Of a DNA stretch of 64,000 nucleotides, positions 44,156 through 57,678 are shown piece by piece. The stretch is from Xestospongia bergquistia (taxonomy: Eukaryota > Porifera > Demospongiae > Haplosclerida > Petrosiidae). The DNA lies in contig OZ014413.1 in NCBI GenBank assembly GCA_963965975.1, forward strand, positions 7,261,501-7,325,500. Reading direction: 5' to 3'. Each line of letters begins with the position of its first letter. Position 1 is the stretch's first letter. Under the pieces are notes generated by a model that saw only the letters and a list, made by a program, of their open reading frames with translations, ran no database searches and was not told the DNA's origin. The translations under genes were made by a program, and so were the position numbers.

Positions 44156-47100
44156 ATGCTTACATAAATGTCTATACATTTAATAACAACAAGATACATC
44201 AAAATCCAAATTCGCTACATTCATTTGAATAAGAAACAAAATTATAAAACCACACATCAGCAAGTATAGCATAATTTTAATGCACACAAAATATTTTATT
44301 ATCTATAAAGTAGAAACATTCAAAGTCATATTTACATAAAGGATTAATTAAAGTTCACTTTCTTCATCAAGTAATAATCTTGTAAGTGTATTGGTATTAG
44401 AATTATTACATTTATTATTACCACCATGTCTTGATCTAGTGGTGGTAGTTAATATAGGATTGATGGAGATATGATGAGTCATTTCCTGGTAGTATGTGGT
44501 AAGAGGCTCTATCACTAAAGAAGATTCAGATCGAACAGTGCTCACATGATATTCATCATATTCATCTGGATTCATAACACGATCAGCAAATGTGTCATTA
44601 ACATTAAGATTTGTTTTGTTTTCCTCAGTAGTTACAGTATGTTTTTGTTTAATGGGTCTACAATGGAACCAGCAATTTACAAATTTTTTTATGATCCAGT
44701 AAATGCAATATATAAAAGCAACTAGAGGTGGTAAGTACATCACTAAAAGAAGTCGATATCCAGAAGATTCATCAGTAGACAAAGTCATACCACAATTTAC
44801 TGCCATTATTGAAAATATTAAAAATTCTAAGAAGTTATGTACAATCTTACGGTAAGGGCGAAATATCATAATACTACCAGCTACGATTCCATATAAAGAT
44901 GTTTTTATTCCTTGAATAATATGATAACCTTTGATTGGAATGTAAAACTGAAAAAAAATAATGAACCTCAGTAACAGATAGAATCCAGCAAAATAACGAT
45001 AATCATTTGTATTATCACATCCATTCTTAAAGGTTCCAGTATAATCATCAACAAGAGTGATAACAAATTGTGAACGTTTCAATCTACACCAATCTAGCAT
45101 CTTATGAAACCACTTGAATGGATGAAATAAAAGATAGACAGTTGGTATAAACACAACAACAATCAAGATGATTATAGATAAGATACCTAGAAATGCATGA
45201 GGATAACCAAAATAATTCAATGTACCATCATAGTAAAATGCTATCCCAGTTTCATTTTCATTAATAAGACTGTACCACTTTGTGAAGTGGAGGAGTTTAA
45301 GAGAAGTAGCAGTAAACTGAGTAAAACATAACACATATATTGAGGATATAGAATGAGTGAAGGAAGGTTGAATGTTAGTCATACGCCAGAAACGTGCTAG
45401 GAAATGATGAATAGGTCGTGTTATAGAGACTACACACCTGAAGCCTTTGTTGTACATTGTAATCCAACCATAAAGAAATAAAAGAAGAAGAAATGGATAG
45501 GCTGCTATGAGATACCAAAAAGCAATGGCTCCTAGTGATCCCATAGTAGGTGTAATACAAATATATGGTACAAAAGTGAGAAAGTTAAGATTCCAGATAC
45601 TTAATGGTATAGTTAGTATATTTATATGATGGTCAGACCTTCCATGAAAATAATAATTATCATTCTCAAACTTCCAAAAGTAATAACCTAAACTAAAACA
45701 GATAGAGCTAACTTGACAATAGAAGACATATCCATTAAATGAACCATTTGTTAGTTTTACATTAAGAACAATTAAGACACTGACCAACAAAGTTAAAGGT
45801 ATAATTTCAATAGTAAAAAATAATAGCAAATCATGATGATACACGTAACCATATTCCCAAGTATTTGACTGATTTGCACATATAAGAAATGGTGAGTTAA
45901 TAGGAACACAACTACTTGTTTTACAAGCACCATTAAGCCTTCCCATATAGGTAAATGTTCCATTATTTACTATATCATTCAATACTGTGGATATATAATC
46001 ATAATAGGCATAAACTTGATGATGATAATAGTATTCTTTATTTGTATGTACAACATATCGTCTCGATAGTGGACATCTTCCAATCACTGGATATGAATTG
46101 TAGTTAGATAGACAATAACCTAATAATGTACTAGTATAATTTGAACCAATAGTACATTTGTTGTTTGATAAGCATTTTTCAGAACAGCATAATCCACGAA
46201 TAGTCAATTCACATGCATACAAGTAGATAGTTTCATTAATAGAGTGTAATCGATGCTGGTTAATCTGATTAAAGTGAAAGGGCCATGTACAGTTTTCAAA
46301 TGATATTTTATAATTAGCTTCTAGAGGTGGTTCATCCAATGTAGTAACATGCAAGTAGCAATCAGCACTAGAACAATTTTTGTACTGACAAAACTTATAA
46401 ACAATTGGTTCACTACTTATTGTACAATTGACATATCTATACTCATAATTTAAGTTAACTAAAGATGTACACATTTGTAATTTTTCAGTAGCTAAGTAAC
46501 CTGTTCCATCATATATAATCTTTAGCCTTGCACCTGGTTGAATGTTCAAACGTTCACTTTTGTTAAGAAAAGCCACTCCAGACTGTATACTAGTAGTACA
46601 TTTATCTGATGTATAGTTCCAGTTATTCCAACATAATGTTCTCTTAATACTAGACAGTGTAATATTAGAAGTGTTTGGTAATAGTGGCCACCAACATGAT
46701 TATAATGAGGCAGCATATATAGCATTTGGTGTTTGTGGTTCTTTGTGTTGACATATGTTGTAATTAAAATATTCTTGAACATATATATTGATGATTTTAT
46801 TGGATGAGAAAAGTATTTCAGTTTTCCAATTATCAGGATGAACACTTTTGATATAATACTTAACAAAACAACAACTTAATTGAAATTGATGAGTTCTTTG
46901 TGTCTTACAGATTCCAGAGTATATGGCTCCACCTTTAAAAATGGCTGTATTGTTTATAAATGTTAACTTTGTCACATTATAAAGTACAATATAACTACAC
47001 TCATATAAAGCAATAGCTCCACCATATGATCCACTGTTACCAGTAAAGCTCATTTCAGTACCAGGATTTATTGTGATTACACTTCCATGTACTTCAATGC

Positions 47101-48440
47101 CAGATGCTCTGTTATCATTAAATATATTGATACCTTTAAATGATATAGGTACACTACTGGAATATAGTGTACCTGAACAAGTAAAGCTGTATGCATTATT
47201 TATATTATCACAAACAGGTTTATTACTTCTAAAAGTACATTTTGATAGTTTGATTGTTTCTAAATGTTGACTAAAATCAATTCCATTGGTAAAGTAGCAT
47301 GCTGAACCTTGATATGCAATGTTACTAACAAAAACTATATCACTAAGTTGAAGATTGAATGTTGAACTAGTCTCTATCATTAATCCACCACCAATAATAG
47401 CAGTATTGTTAGATATGTTACAAGATGTCATTTCAACCATGTTTACTAACTGTTTAATGACTGTACTGTACATAGAAGCATGTACTATTTTTACTCCACC
47501 TCCTCCTCTGTCTTCACTCAAACCAACATGATTAACATCAGTATTACTATTATTAGTAACAGTCATATGGCTTATCTCAATACTGTTATTATAAGCATTG
47601 TCATAGTAGCCTATAAAAAATCCACCTCCATGATCAGCCTGGTTATCTTCTAGTATGTTGTAGTACATGATAATCTTATTATTACTAGCCTGGCCTTTAA
47701 AGATAACAGACACTCCTCCTCCTTTACCAAACACATCACTATCTCTATGTTGATTACTTAGTTTATAATAATATGATAAAGAAGACTCTCTTTGAGCCAC
47801 ATTAGAAGTAAAAGTACAATTTGTAATGTTATATAAACTGGAATTGTTACCATCTAATTGTGAAGGACTCTCTTCAGGATAATGCCATCCATTCTCAGGA
47901 TTACAGTATGACCATTCTATTTGTAATCCACCTCCTCCATTCTCAATAAATGAAGACCCAGATATTGTTACATTACCCACTGTATTGTATATACTAAGAC
48001 CAGTACCATTAGATGACTCAATCACTACATTCATTATATGTACATTTTGACAATATAACATGTACACTGCCACTTGGAACATCAAGAGTTCAAATGATTG
48101 TGAAGACAAGTTCCTACTAGTACTGATCTGAACACCTCCACAATCATGGAGGGTGAGGGACTGGAGAATAATGTTGTCAGATTGAAAGAATGACAGACCC
48201 GTAAGCGAACTACATTTAATAACTACTTTCTGTTGCTCACCTGGACTGTCTGTTACATTACCAATAATTGCCACTTGGAACTTGTTTCTTAGTTCTGTCT
48301 CATTTCCATACTCCAGTGTATAGATACCAGGAGTAATGTAGATGACAGTGGAGTTATGTTGTAGTCCTTTCAGTGCTTGGTTAATAGTAGCACATGGTGT
48401 GTGTTGTCCACTAGTCCAACAAATGGTATCATTGATCCCA
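43960..48440. repeat. Segmental duplication, copy A
   Basis: About 97-98% identical to 53080-57420, same orientation. It covers the RRM-like remnant and nearly the whole beta-helix/multi-TM gene. Confidence 0.9.
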
Positions 48441-48532
48441 GCAGTAGTACTAACATAGATCTTATGTTCCCAGTTGTAGGAAAGAACAACTTGAGATAAT
48501 AGAATATTAAGAAAGACAACTGAACAAGACAT
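44348..48532 (-). CDS. Beta-helix ectodomain / multi-TM protein, gene A, one in-frame stop
   Basis: One frame of 1394 codons from ATG 48532 to the stop at 44348, interrupted by a single TAA at 46700-46702. Copy B has TCA there. Signal peptide: SVVFLNILLSQVVLSYN. The ectodomain (about 25-700) shows beta-helix repeats (FIENGGGGLQI, NNTAIIGGGLMIE, FTGNSGSYGGAIALYE) with many N-glycosylation sites. A Cys-rich region (about 700-890) leads to about eight hydrophobic segments (about 900-1285) with NGYVFYCQ, YYDGTLNYFGYPHAF and DDYTGTF...GFYLLLRF, as in the gene at 2422-6279. The tail has about 110 residues. Either the allele is a recent null, or the two halves (46700-48532 secreted ectodomain; 44348-46576 membrane part) are made separately. 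The rest of the frame is clean, which favours a recent nonsense change or a sequence error. Confidence 0.8.
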
Positions 48533-49080
48533 GATAACTAGTATCCTTAAGAAAGTAATAAAATAAACATAATACCTGAAATCATAAAGATTGATTACTT
48601 ACTGTTTGCCAGCAAAACTTCCAATTATTTGTTATTTATCTAATATTCTTATATATTCCAGTCATCACATGACATATTACTCTTTTAGTGATTCCTTAAT
48701 GAGAAATTATACCCACAAATTTAATAATTCATATGAAAGATCATTAAATGGAATACTTAGAAATACGAATCACAAAATAGCAAGAATGACCAGTAGTATA
48801 TATAAGTATGCATGCCGATTTTAATATCACAACACAATAACCTCACGAGCCTTGCACAAATAATTTTATTTACTTCAATATATATAGACCACTTTAGGCA
48901 ACTCAGTAATCATGTTTCTCTTACACTGGTAAGAATTAGTCTCTATTTCATTGAGAAGGAAATTAGAAATTGAGTCTAAAATAAGTAAGGCCAAGACATT
49001 AGAGATTGAGAAATTAAGCAGACATAAACAATGTGAGCTATTGTACTATTAGTAGTATATACCATATATGGTTATTTGCT
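48533..49080. promoter_or_regulatory. Upstream region of gene A, also copied at 60580-60950 and 61727-61920
   Basis: The block 48590-48920 is present as an inverted copy at 60580-60900 and partly again at 61727-61910. Conserved pieces include GACCACTTTAGGCAACTCAG, AGCCTTGCACAAATAATTTT and TATAAGTATGCATGCC. It lies upstream of gene A on one side and of the transporter on the other in the copies, so it may be a shared or bidirectional promoter. No core element can be assigned. Confidence 0.55.
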
Positions 49081-50703
49081 ACAGTTACTGATAAAGTATT
49101 ATTAGACAAACAAAAAGAGATTGAGATACTGCAAGAAAAGTTAACATCACTAAATGTGCATTTAATAGAGAGAGAAGAAAGAATCATTCATTGATGGAGA
49201 ACATGAAAGGCAAACAATTACTAGATATTCCTTTATTTTAGATAATATCTTTAGTTCTACAGTCTCAGGTGGTACAGTTACGTGATCAGATTAAAAGTTA
49301 TAATCATCAAACATTTGAAGAGGTACTAGCTAGCCAAGAAGAGTCACAATTAGATGACAAATTAACTCAAGAGGAACCAGATGAGAGAGTAGATGATGCT
49401 TCATTAGATCATGAAACAGAAGACATCACTAGTCAAAGTAGGATTTAGAAACTTGTTTGTGACATAGAGAACAATTTAGTTAGTCAGTCACATTTTCTCT
49501 GCCAGGAATGCCCAGGTAGTTCTATTATGTTTTTGAAATGTCTCCCTGGGGCCTATATAATTGTACATATGTACAGTACATGCCTGTCACAATTTAACAT
49601 GAAGACTCAAGGCCATATCTTCATACTTACTAGCACAGCAACCTACCATTTGAGAGTACACCTTATATGCCACATCCCTCAATTGACCGAGACAAAACAT
49701 TTTTCTAGCAGTAATGGCCTCAAGGTTCATATACTAGTTAGTCTAGGCTATTTTATTAAGGTGCATTCACTATTTTGATTAGAAATTGGTAGCATTTCTA
49801 TCAAAGTAAACTAATGTTCATCAACTCTGACTCATCAATCATTGGTTGGCTTTAACAAAGCCTCAGGTTTTACCACAGAAGTTCATACAATTAGACAAAT
49901 GGTTTTATATTGCCTATGTAGGGATGGCACTATGTTCTATATTCTTTTTATTATTATTTTACCTTTAATACAAAGATTACATCAAAACTAGAACTTTGTG
50001 TATTCTTGCCATAGTAAGCTAACATAGTAGTAATAGTATATTCTAGCTCTTTCATCACCTTTTATTGTCATAGGTGAGGATATTTAATTGTGTGTAAAGA
50101 TGTTGTGTGTGTAAAATATTATATACTAACTTTTACTATTAGAGATGTTGGAAGTATTCAGTGGACTAGTAATAGTGTTACACTAATTTTATCTACTGTA
50201 GAATGTAAAGAAGTGATACATCAATTAAAGCGACAACAGCACACAATATGGAATATTGAACTCATCTCCTTATCTCCTGACAGTTTGTTAACACTATTAA
50301 CAAACATCAATGAATATCTAGTGAGGAGACTTTATATATATAACACTTTTATTGATAGACAGTCAGTGAACTAATACAAGTGGTAACTTTTATAAAACAT
50401 TGGAGGAGCTACATCTTACCTTCTCACCTCTTTTACCAGATAGTTATTACTTGCTAACTACTGCTATTTCTTGTAGTAACATGCTCAAGATATTGTGCTT
50501 GTCATATGACAATAATATTAATGACAAAGACATACTGCACATCTGCAATCTTATTACAACTAACAAAACATTTAAATCACTATATCTCACTCACTGTCCT
50601 AGTATTACTAAATTTGGTATACAGCAAATACAAAAAGTGTTTGTTAATGATAAAATTTTGGATGTTTTATATATCAATGGCAATTGGCTCCGTCATTATT
50701 AAT
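49081..50703 (+). pseudogene. Coiled-coil plus leucine-rich-repeat gene, probably broken
   Basis: Three coding-like parts lie in order on the plus strand. 49091-49195 reads a charged helix (DKQKEIEILQEKLTSLNVHL). 49270-49449 follows a good acceptor and reads SQVVQLRDQIKSYNHQTFEE followed by an acidic tail. 50140-50703 reads leucine-rich-repeat sequence (IELISLSPDSLLTLLTNINE; LEELHLTFSPLLPDSYYLLT; NDKDILHICNLITTNKTFKS). The last part changes frame at about 50370-50400, so it looks damaged. The LRR style is like the ribonuclease-inhibitor/NLR type with short repeats. I cannot say whether these parts form one gene. A related LRR piece lies inverted at 52190-52420. Confidence 0.5.
49450..50089. 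other. Stretch without a supported gene
   Basis: Possible intron of the coiled-coil/LRR gene. The frame at 49527-49778 has no recognisable features. Confidence 0.4.
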
Positions 50704-50875
50704 TGATTTTATACTATTTTTATTATATTTTTGTTAAATATATATAATTTTCTATTTGAAATAACTTATAAGAACTTTAGTTTCCTGTTCTTTATCTTAT
50801 TCCTGACAATTATCAGAACATATTACTACAATTTTGTACCACATGATCAACTCAAATAGCTTTACCTGTAATGCA

Positions 50876-51063
50876 TCATATCAATGAATGAAACTTGAAT
50901 CTAATTTTACATACTGACCTAGCTGATTTGATGTCATGATTGGTCACTGTTTCCTTTATGCAATGAATGCTGCTTACTTCAGCTATGTTCATGGTCAGGA
51001 GAGCAAATATTTGGGAGTTGCCTAGTTTATTCATAACACTAGCCCACCCTGATCTTTTAGCTG
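50876..51063 (-). other. Possible orphan exon, unknown family
   Basis: On the minus strand a TTTCAG acceptor at about 51062 is followed by an open stretch (KRSGWASVMNKLGNSQIFAL, then NIAEVSSIHCIKETVTNHDI) and a GTCAGT donor near 50922. The composition is protein-like. I do not recognise it, and no partner exon is found. Confidence 0.35.
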
Positions 51064-52180
51064 AAACAGACAAATATATAGTAGACAGTGTTCCTTTAAC
51101 ATAACATTTAGTTGCTTATAAAATGGTATTATTTCTATATGTAAAGTCAATACAACTTTAAATGCACAATTAATTATATATAGTGCTAATACCCAATGAA
51201 ATAACAAAACTTATATTTATTGGTACTAACTTTAAATGTCAATGTTATAGAATCTATAGAAGTATTAGCCATGTTGTGCTAACTAAACATAGTTCCATGT
51301 ACCTTGCTGCAACAATGCTACAACATGTTTACTGATTAAATATTTGTATTATGAACATAGGATTCACTGTCACATGTCCCAACAGTAACAATTTACTGTC
51401 ATAGCTGCTATGGGGGAAGTTACAGTATAGGATGACATAATCCTGATAGTGGTTGCATCTAAAAATTCTAACTTCAATGATAACAAAATCTTCTCGAGAT
51501 TTATTAATATAAAAAAAAATTCTACCTGTCAGCTTCTCTGTCTTTCCATCTCTTAGTCTGTCTGTCCATTTATCTGCCTCTCTGTTCAGACATATTTTTC
51601 CATCTATCTAATCCTCTAAGTAAGGGAACAAAAGTTACTGCTTAATTGTTAAGCCACGTTTATTAAAAACTGTTGAAGATAACTAAGTAGGTAGTAGACT
51701 GCATCCTGTGTGTACAAGAAATAAGATTTAGATAGTTGTCTTTAATTAGTTAGTATTAGACATAGCAACAATATTTAATTTATATAGCTACTAAGTACAA
51801 GACTATTAATGTACACCTAGTCTAGTTCCTTTGATAAATTTCTATATTTAAATATTAGAAACATATTGTTCAAGGTATAGTTATTATTTAATATGGGCAT
51901 GGCCAGTTGTTAACTATAGCTATAGGCAATTTTAGTGAGAAATGAATTTTAAAAGTTGCTAACTTTGTTGGAAGACAAAGAAATGAAAACTAAAGGTTTA
52001 TTTAACATATAAAATACTTATTAGAATTAGAAATAATTTATTAATAGTAAAGAATAAAACAACAATACTACAAAAATAACTAATAATAACGAATATAATT
52101 AATTATATAGTATTAACGTACAAAACTTTTAAACTCTTATTATTGACTAGTATCTTTCTATTTGTTTTATATCAAACATA
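51064..52180. other. Intergenic stretch, nothing recognised
   Basis: AT-rich. It has a pyrimidine-rich CTGTC/CTGCC-type patch at about 51530-51615 and no coding potential. Confidence 0.45.
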
Positions 52181-52189
52181 GTGATATTA

Positions 52190-52420
52190 GGACAGTTATA
52201 GTGAGAAGTAGATCTTCTAACTGCTTACTATTAGTAATAAGATCACAGATATAAGATATGTCATTGTCAGTAATATTATTGTCATAATAAAAGTGTAAGT
52301 ACTTGAGTGTGTTATTACTAGAGATAGCAGTAGTTAAAAAGTGATAAGTACCTGGTAAAAAGCTGAGGAATAAAGATGTAGGTCTGCCATTGTCTTGTTA
52401 TATGTTGCTACTTGCACTAG
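52190..52420 (-). pseudogene. Inverted leucine-rich-repeat remnant
   Basis: The minus strand encodes LFLSFLPGTYHFLTTAISSN and YYDNNITDNDISYICDLITN, which match LLPDSYYLLTTAISCSNMLK and NNINDKDILHICNLI of the LRR region at 50400-50700. It has no start and the frame closes on both sides. Confidence 0.65.
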
Positions 52421-53079
52421 TTCACTACAAAATTTTCTTCCATTTTCTTCAAAGCATTAGCTAATATATACCATGCTGGTCTTCCTTTCTCAATCACATT
52501 ATCACTTCTTCTCAGCCAACAAGTCAAACACTCCTGAAGACATCGGCTATATCATTAAGTTGATCCACTTCAATTTTTGCTAATGTAGGCTGTAGTATGC
52601 CTAACAATAGACCTAACTCAAATCATCTTCGATATGAAAACATATACTTGTTCAAGATTTCTAACATGTCACTTTAGTTAGTGATATCTAAAGAACAAGT
52701 TAAAATACTTATATAAATAATGCTCAAAAAGTCAGTGATAATTATGTAACCACTACCTAGTTGAACCTGACTAAAAAAAGAAATCAATTGCTTATCATCG
52801 TTATATATAGTCATGCTTCACGTGCTGAAAACGTGGTAGTCTTGCGACAAAACTCCAACAAAGCACAGTAGAACAATGCAAAAAGTGACCCACATTCAAT
52901 CTGTTTGTTAGTGATGCCTCTAACAGCAGTAATTTGTTATTCTTTATCGCTATCTACTCGTACGACTATACTTTAATAAACTTGATTTCAATTCAATTTC
53001 TTTAAAAAAACAACCACTTTGAAGGTCTACATTAAAAGACCATACAAAATATAATGATTGTTCAGTTTCTAACCCTCAT
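52421..53079. other. Intergenic stretch, nothing recognised
   Basis: No coding potential beyond short LRR-like traces to about 52680 on the minus strand. Confidence 0.4.
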
Positions 53080-56000
53080 TTTGATACTCTTGTTAGTCAA
53101 GTGAAGGTGTCATTGGCACAGCCACCTTCTATGTCATGGCAGGTAGCTCAACTTTACATTATTCCTGTTGAAACCCTAAACCTTTCAATCAGTTCTTCTC
53201 CTCTCCCTTGGTATGTAAACTATGTATCATCATGTCTACTTACACAGAGAATACTGTGGATGTTGTGAATATGCTTATATAAATGTCCATACATTTAATA
53301 ACAACAAGATACATCAAAATCTAAATTCACTACATTCATTTGAATAAGAAACAGAATTATAAAACCACACATCAGCAAGTATAGCATAATTTTAATACAC
53401 ACACAATATTTTATTATCTATAAAGTAGAAACAATCAAAGTCACATTTGCATAAAGGATTAATTAAAGTTCACTTTCTTCATCAAGTAATAATCTTGTAA
53501 GTGTATTGCTATTAGAATTATTACATTTATTATTACCACTATGTCTTGATCTAGTTGTGGTAGCTAATATAGGATTGATGGAGATAAGATGAGTCATTTC
53601 CTGGTAGTATGTGGTAAGAGGCTCTATCACTAAAGAAGATTCAGATTGAACAGTGCTCACATGATGTTCATCATATTCATCTGGATTCATAACACGATCA
53701 GCAAATGTGTCATTAACATTAAGATTTGCTTTGTTTTCCTCAGTAGTTACAGTATGTATTTGTTTAGCAGGTCTACAATGGAACCAGCAATTTACAATTT
53801 TTTTTTATAATCCAGTAAATGCAATATATAAAAGCAACTAGAGGTGGTAAGTACATCACCAAAAGATAATGATATACAGAAGATTTAACAGTAGACAAAG
53901 ACATACCACAATTTACTGCCATTATTGAAAATATTTAAAATTCTAAGAAGTTATGTACAATCTTACGGTAAGGGCGAAATATCATAATACTACCAGCTAC
54001 TATTCCATATAAAGATGTTTGTATTCCCTGAATAATACGATAACCTTCGATTGGAATGTAAAACTGAAAAAAAACAATGAACCTCAGCAACAGATAGAAT
54101 CCAGCAAAATAACGATAATCATTTGTATTACCACATCCATTCTTAAAGGTTCCAGTATAATCATCAACAAGAGTGATAACAAATTGTGAACGTTTCAATC
54201 TACACCAATCTAGTATCTTATGAAACCACTTGAATGGATGAAATAAAAGATAGACTGTTGGTATGAACACAACAACAATCAAGATGATTATAGCTAAGAT
54301 ACCTAGAAATGCATGAGGATAACCAAAATAATTCAATGTACCATCATAGTAAAATGTTATCCCAGTTTCATTTTCATTAGTAAGACTGTACCACTTTGTG
54401 AAGTGGAGGAGTTTAAGAGAAGTAGCAGTAAACTGAGTAAAACATAACACATATATTGAGGATATAGAATGAGTGAATGAAGGTTGAATGTTAGTCATAC
54501 GCCAGAAACGTGCTAGGAAATGATGAATAGGTCGTGTTATAGAGACTACACACCTGAAGCCTTTGTTGTACATTGTAATCCAACCATAAAGAAATAAAAG
54601 AAGAAGAAATGGATAGGCTGCTATGATATACCAAAAAGCAATGGCTCCTAGTGATCCCATAGTAGGTATAATACAAATATATGGTACTAAAGTGAGAAAG
54701 TTAAGATTCCAGATGCTTAATGGTGTAGTTGGTATATTTATATGAAGGTCAGACCTTCCATGAAAAAAATGATTATCATTCTCAAACTTCCAAAAGTAAT
54801 AACCTAAACTAGAACAGATAGAGCCAACTTGACAATAGAAGACATATCCATTAAATGAACCATTTGTTAGTTTTACATTAAGAACAATTAAGACACTGAC
54901 CAACAAAGTTAAAGGTATAATTTCAATAGTAAAAAATAATAGCAAATCATGATGATACACGTAACCATATTCCCAAGTATTTGACTGATTCGCGCATATA
55001 AGAAATGGTGAGTTAATAGGAACACAACTACTTGTTTTACAAGCACCATTAAGCCTTCCCATATAGGTAAATGTTCCATTATTTACTATATCATTCAATA
55101 CTGTGGATATATAATCATAATAGGCATAAACTTGATGATGATAATAGTATTCTTTATTTGTATGTACAACATATCGTCTCGATAGTGGACATCTTCCAAT
55201 CACTGGATGTGAATTGTAGTTAGATAGACAATAACCTAATAATGTACTAGTATAATTTGAACCAATAGTACATTTGTTGTTTGATAAGCATTTTTCAGAA
55301 CAGCATAATCCACAAATAGTCAATTCACATGCATACAAGTAGATAGTTTCATTAATAGAGTGTAATCAATGCTGGTTAATCTGATTAAAGTGAAAGGGCC
55401 ATGTACAGTTTTCAAATGATATTTTATAATTAGCTTCTAGATGTGCTTCATCCAATGTAGTAACATGCAAGTAGCAATCAGCACTAGAACAATTTTTGTA
55501 CTGACAAAACTTATAAACAATTGGTTCACTACTTATTGTACAATCGACATATCTATACTCATAATTTAAGTTAACTAAAGATGTACACATTTGTAATTTT
55601 TCAGTAGCTAAGTAACCTGTTCCATCATATATAATCTTTAGCCTTGCACCTGGTTGAATGTTCAAACGTTCACTTTTGTTAAGAAAAGCTACTCTAGACT
55701 GTATACTAGTAGTACAATTATCTGATGTATAGTTCCAGTTATTCCAACATAATGTTCTCTTAATACTAGACAGTGTAATATTAGAAGTGTTTGGTAAAAG
55801 TGGCCACCAACATGATGATAGTGAAGTAGCATATATAGCATTTGGTGTTTGTGGTTCTTTGTGTTGACGTATGTTGTAATTAAAATATTCTTGAACATAT
55901 ATATTGATGACTTTATTGGATGAAAAAAGTATTTCAGTTTTCCAATTATCAGGATGAACTCTTGTGTTATGATACTTAATAAAACAACAACTTAATTGAA

Positions 56001-57420
56001 AGTGATGAGTTCTTTGTGTCTTACAGATTCCAGAGTATATGGCTCCACCTTTAAAAATGGCTGTATTGTTAATAAATGTTAACTTTGTCTCATTATAAAG
56101 TACAATATAACTACACTCATATAAAGCAATAGCTCCACCATATGATCCACTGTTACCAGTAAAGCTCATTTCAGTACCAGGATTTATTGTGATTACACTT
56201 CCATGTACTTCAATGCCAGATGCTCTGTTATCATTAAATATATTGATACCTTTAAATGATATAGGTACACTACTGGAATATAGTGTACCTGAACAAGTAA
56301 AGCTGTATGCATTATTTATATTATCACAAACAGGTTTATTACTTCTAAAAGTACATTTTGATAGTTTGATTGTTTCTAAATGTTGACTAAAATCAATTCC
56401 ATTGGTAAAGTAGCATGCTGAGCCTTGATATGCAATGTTACTAACAAAGACTACATTAACAAGATGAAGATTGAATGTTGAACTAGTCTCTATCATTAAT
56501 CCACCACCAATAATACCAGTATTGTTAGATATGTTACAAGATGTCATTTCAATCATGTTTACTAACTGTTTAATGACTGTACTATACATAGAAACATGTA
56601 CTATTTTTACTCCACCTCCTCCTCTGTCTTCAATCAAACCAACATGATTAACATCAGTATTACTATTATTAGTAACAGTCATATGGCTTATCTCAATACT
56701 GTTATTATAAGCATTGTCATAGTAACCTATAAAAAATCCACCTCCATGATCAGCCTGGTTATCTTCTAGTATGTTGTAGTACATGAGAATCTTATTATTA
56801 CTAGCCTGGCCTTTAAAGATAACAGACACTCCTCCTCCTTTACCAAACACATCACTATCTCTATGTTGATTACTTAGTTTATAATAATGTGATAAAGAAG
56901 ACTCTCTTTGAGCCACATTAGAAGTAAAAGTACAATTTGTAATGTTATATAAACTGCAATTGTTACCATCTAATTGTGAAGGACTCTCTTCAGGATAATG
57001 CCATCCATTCTCAGGATTACAGTATGACCATTCTATTTGTAACCCACCTCCTCCATTCTCAATAAATGAAGACCCAGATATTGTTACATTACCCACTGTA
57101 TTGTATATAGTAAGACCAGTACCATTAGATGACTCAATCACTACATTCATTATATGTACATTTTGACAATATAACATGTACACTGCCACTTGGAACATCA
57201 AGAATTCAAATGATTGTGAAGACAAGTTCTTACTAGTACTGATCTGAACACCTCCACAACCATGGAGGGTGAGGGACTGGAGAATAATGTTGTCAGATTG
57301 AAAGAATGACAGACCCGTAAGCGAACTACATTTAATAACTACTTTCTGTTGCTTGGTTAACAGTAGCACATGGTGTGTGCTGTCCATTAGTCCAACAAAT
57401 GGTATTATTGATTCCAGCAA
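53080..57420. repeat. Segmental duplication, copy B
   Basis: Partner of 43960-48440. The right end stops abruptly at 57420 inside the first codons of the gene. Confidence 0.9.
53460..57420 (-). pseudogene. Beta-helix/multi-TM gene B, broken paralogue of gene A
   Basis: About 97-98% identical to gene A. Relative to A it carries a deletion of about 140 bp near the 5' end (joining 48237 and 48378 of A at a shared GCT, with frame change), a stop at 55366 (CGA to TGA), a stop at 53935 (TTA to TAA) and a frameshift in a T-run near 53800. The signal peptide and start codon are missing: homology ends at 57420, and the lost 5' end is found at 60951-61041 on the opposite strand. B retains the Ser codon where A has its single stop. 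The stretches 53935-55338, 55366-57420 and 53463-53690 are parts of this one dead gene, not separate genes. Confidence 0.88.
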
Positions 57421-57678
57421 AGTAAATATGCCATGTGATGACTGGAATATATATACAGTAAGAACAACACATAACTAATTGAAATTTTGTCTATATTTGC
57501 AAAAAAATATATCCATTAAATGGCTGAAAATTTTATTATAATAATGAATTAAGAATGTTCACTGAAAAATTCTAAAAAATCAAAAATATTGAAATTTATA
57601 AGAAAATACAATATTAATTTCAATCAAGGTGAATGTACATGTAGTGTATGTTATGTCTTCACTATGTATAATACACCA
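57421..57678. other. Spacer with an inverted piece of the gene A/B upstream region
   Basis: 57423-57510 matches 60787-60880 (ATGTGATGACTGGAATATAT), which is the reverse complement of the gene A upstream region near 48660. The remainder is the AT-rich 3' flank of the transporter. Confidence 0.7.

Noticed and set aside
46700-46702. Selenocysteine or programmed read-through at the gene A stop
   Set aside because: The codon is TAA, not TGA, no hairpin is evident, and the paralogue has a plain Ser codon.
46546-46866. A 106-residue minus-strand frame bridging the gene A stop
   Set aside because: It overlaps both halves of gene A in another frame, and the same shadow exists in copy B at 55689-55898.
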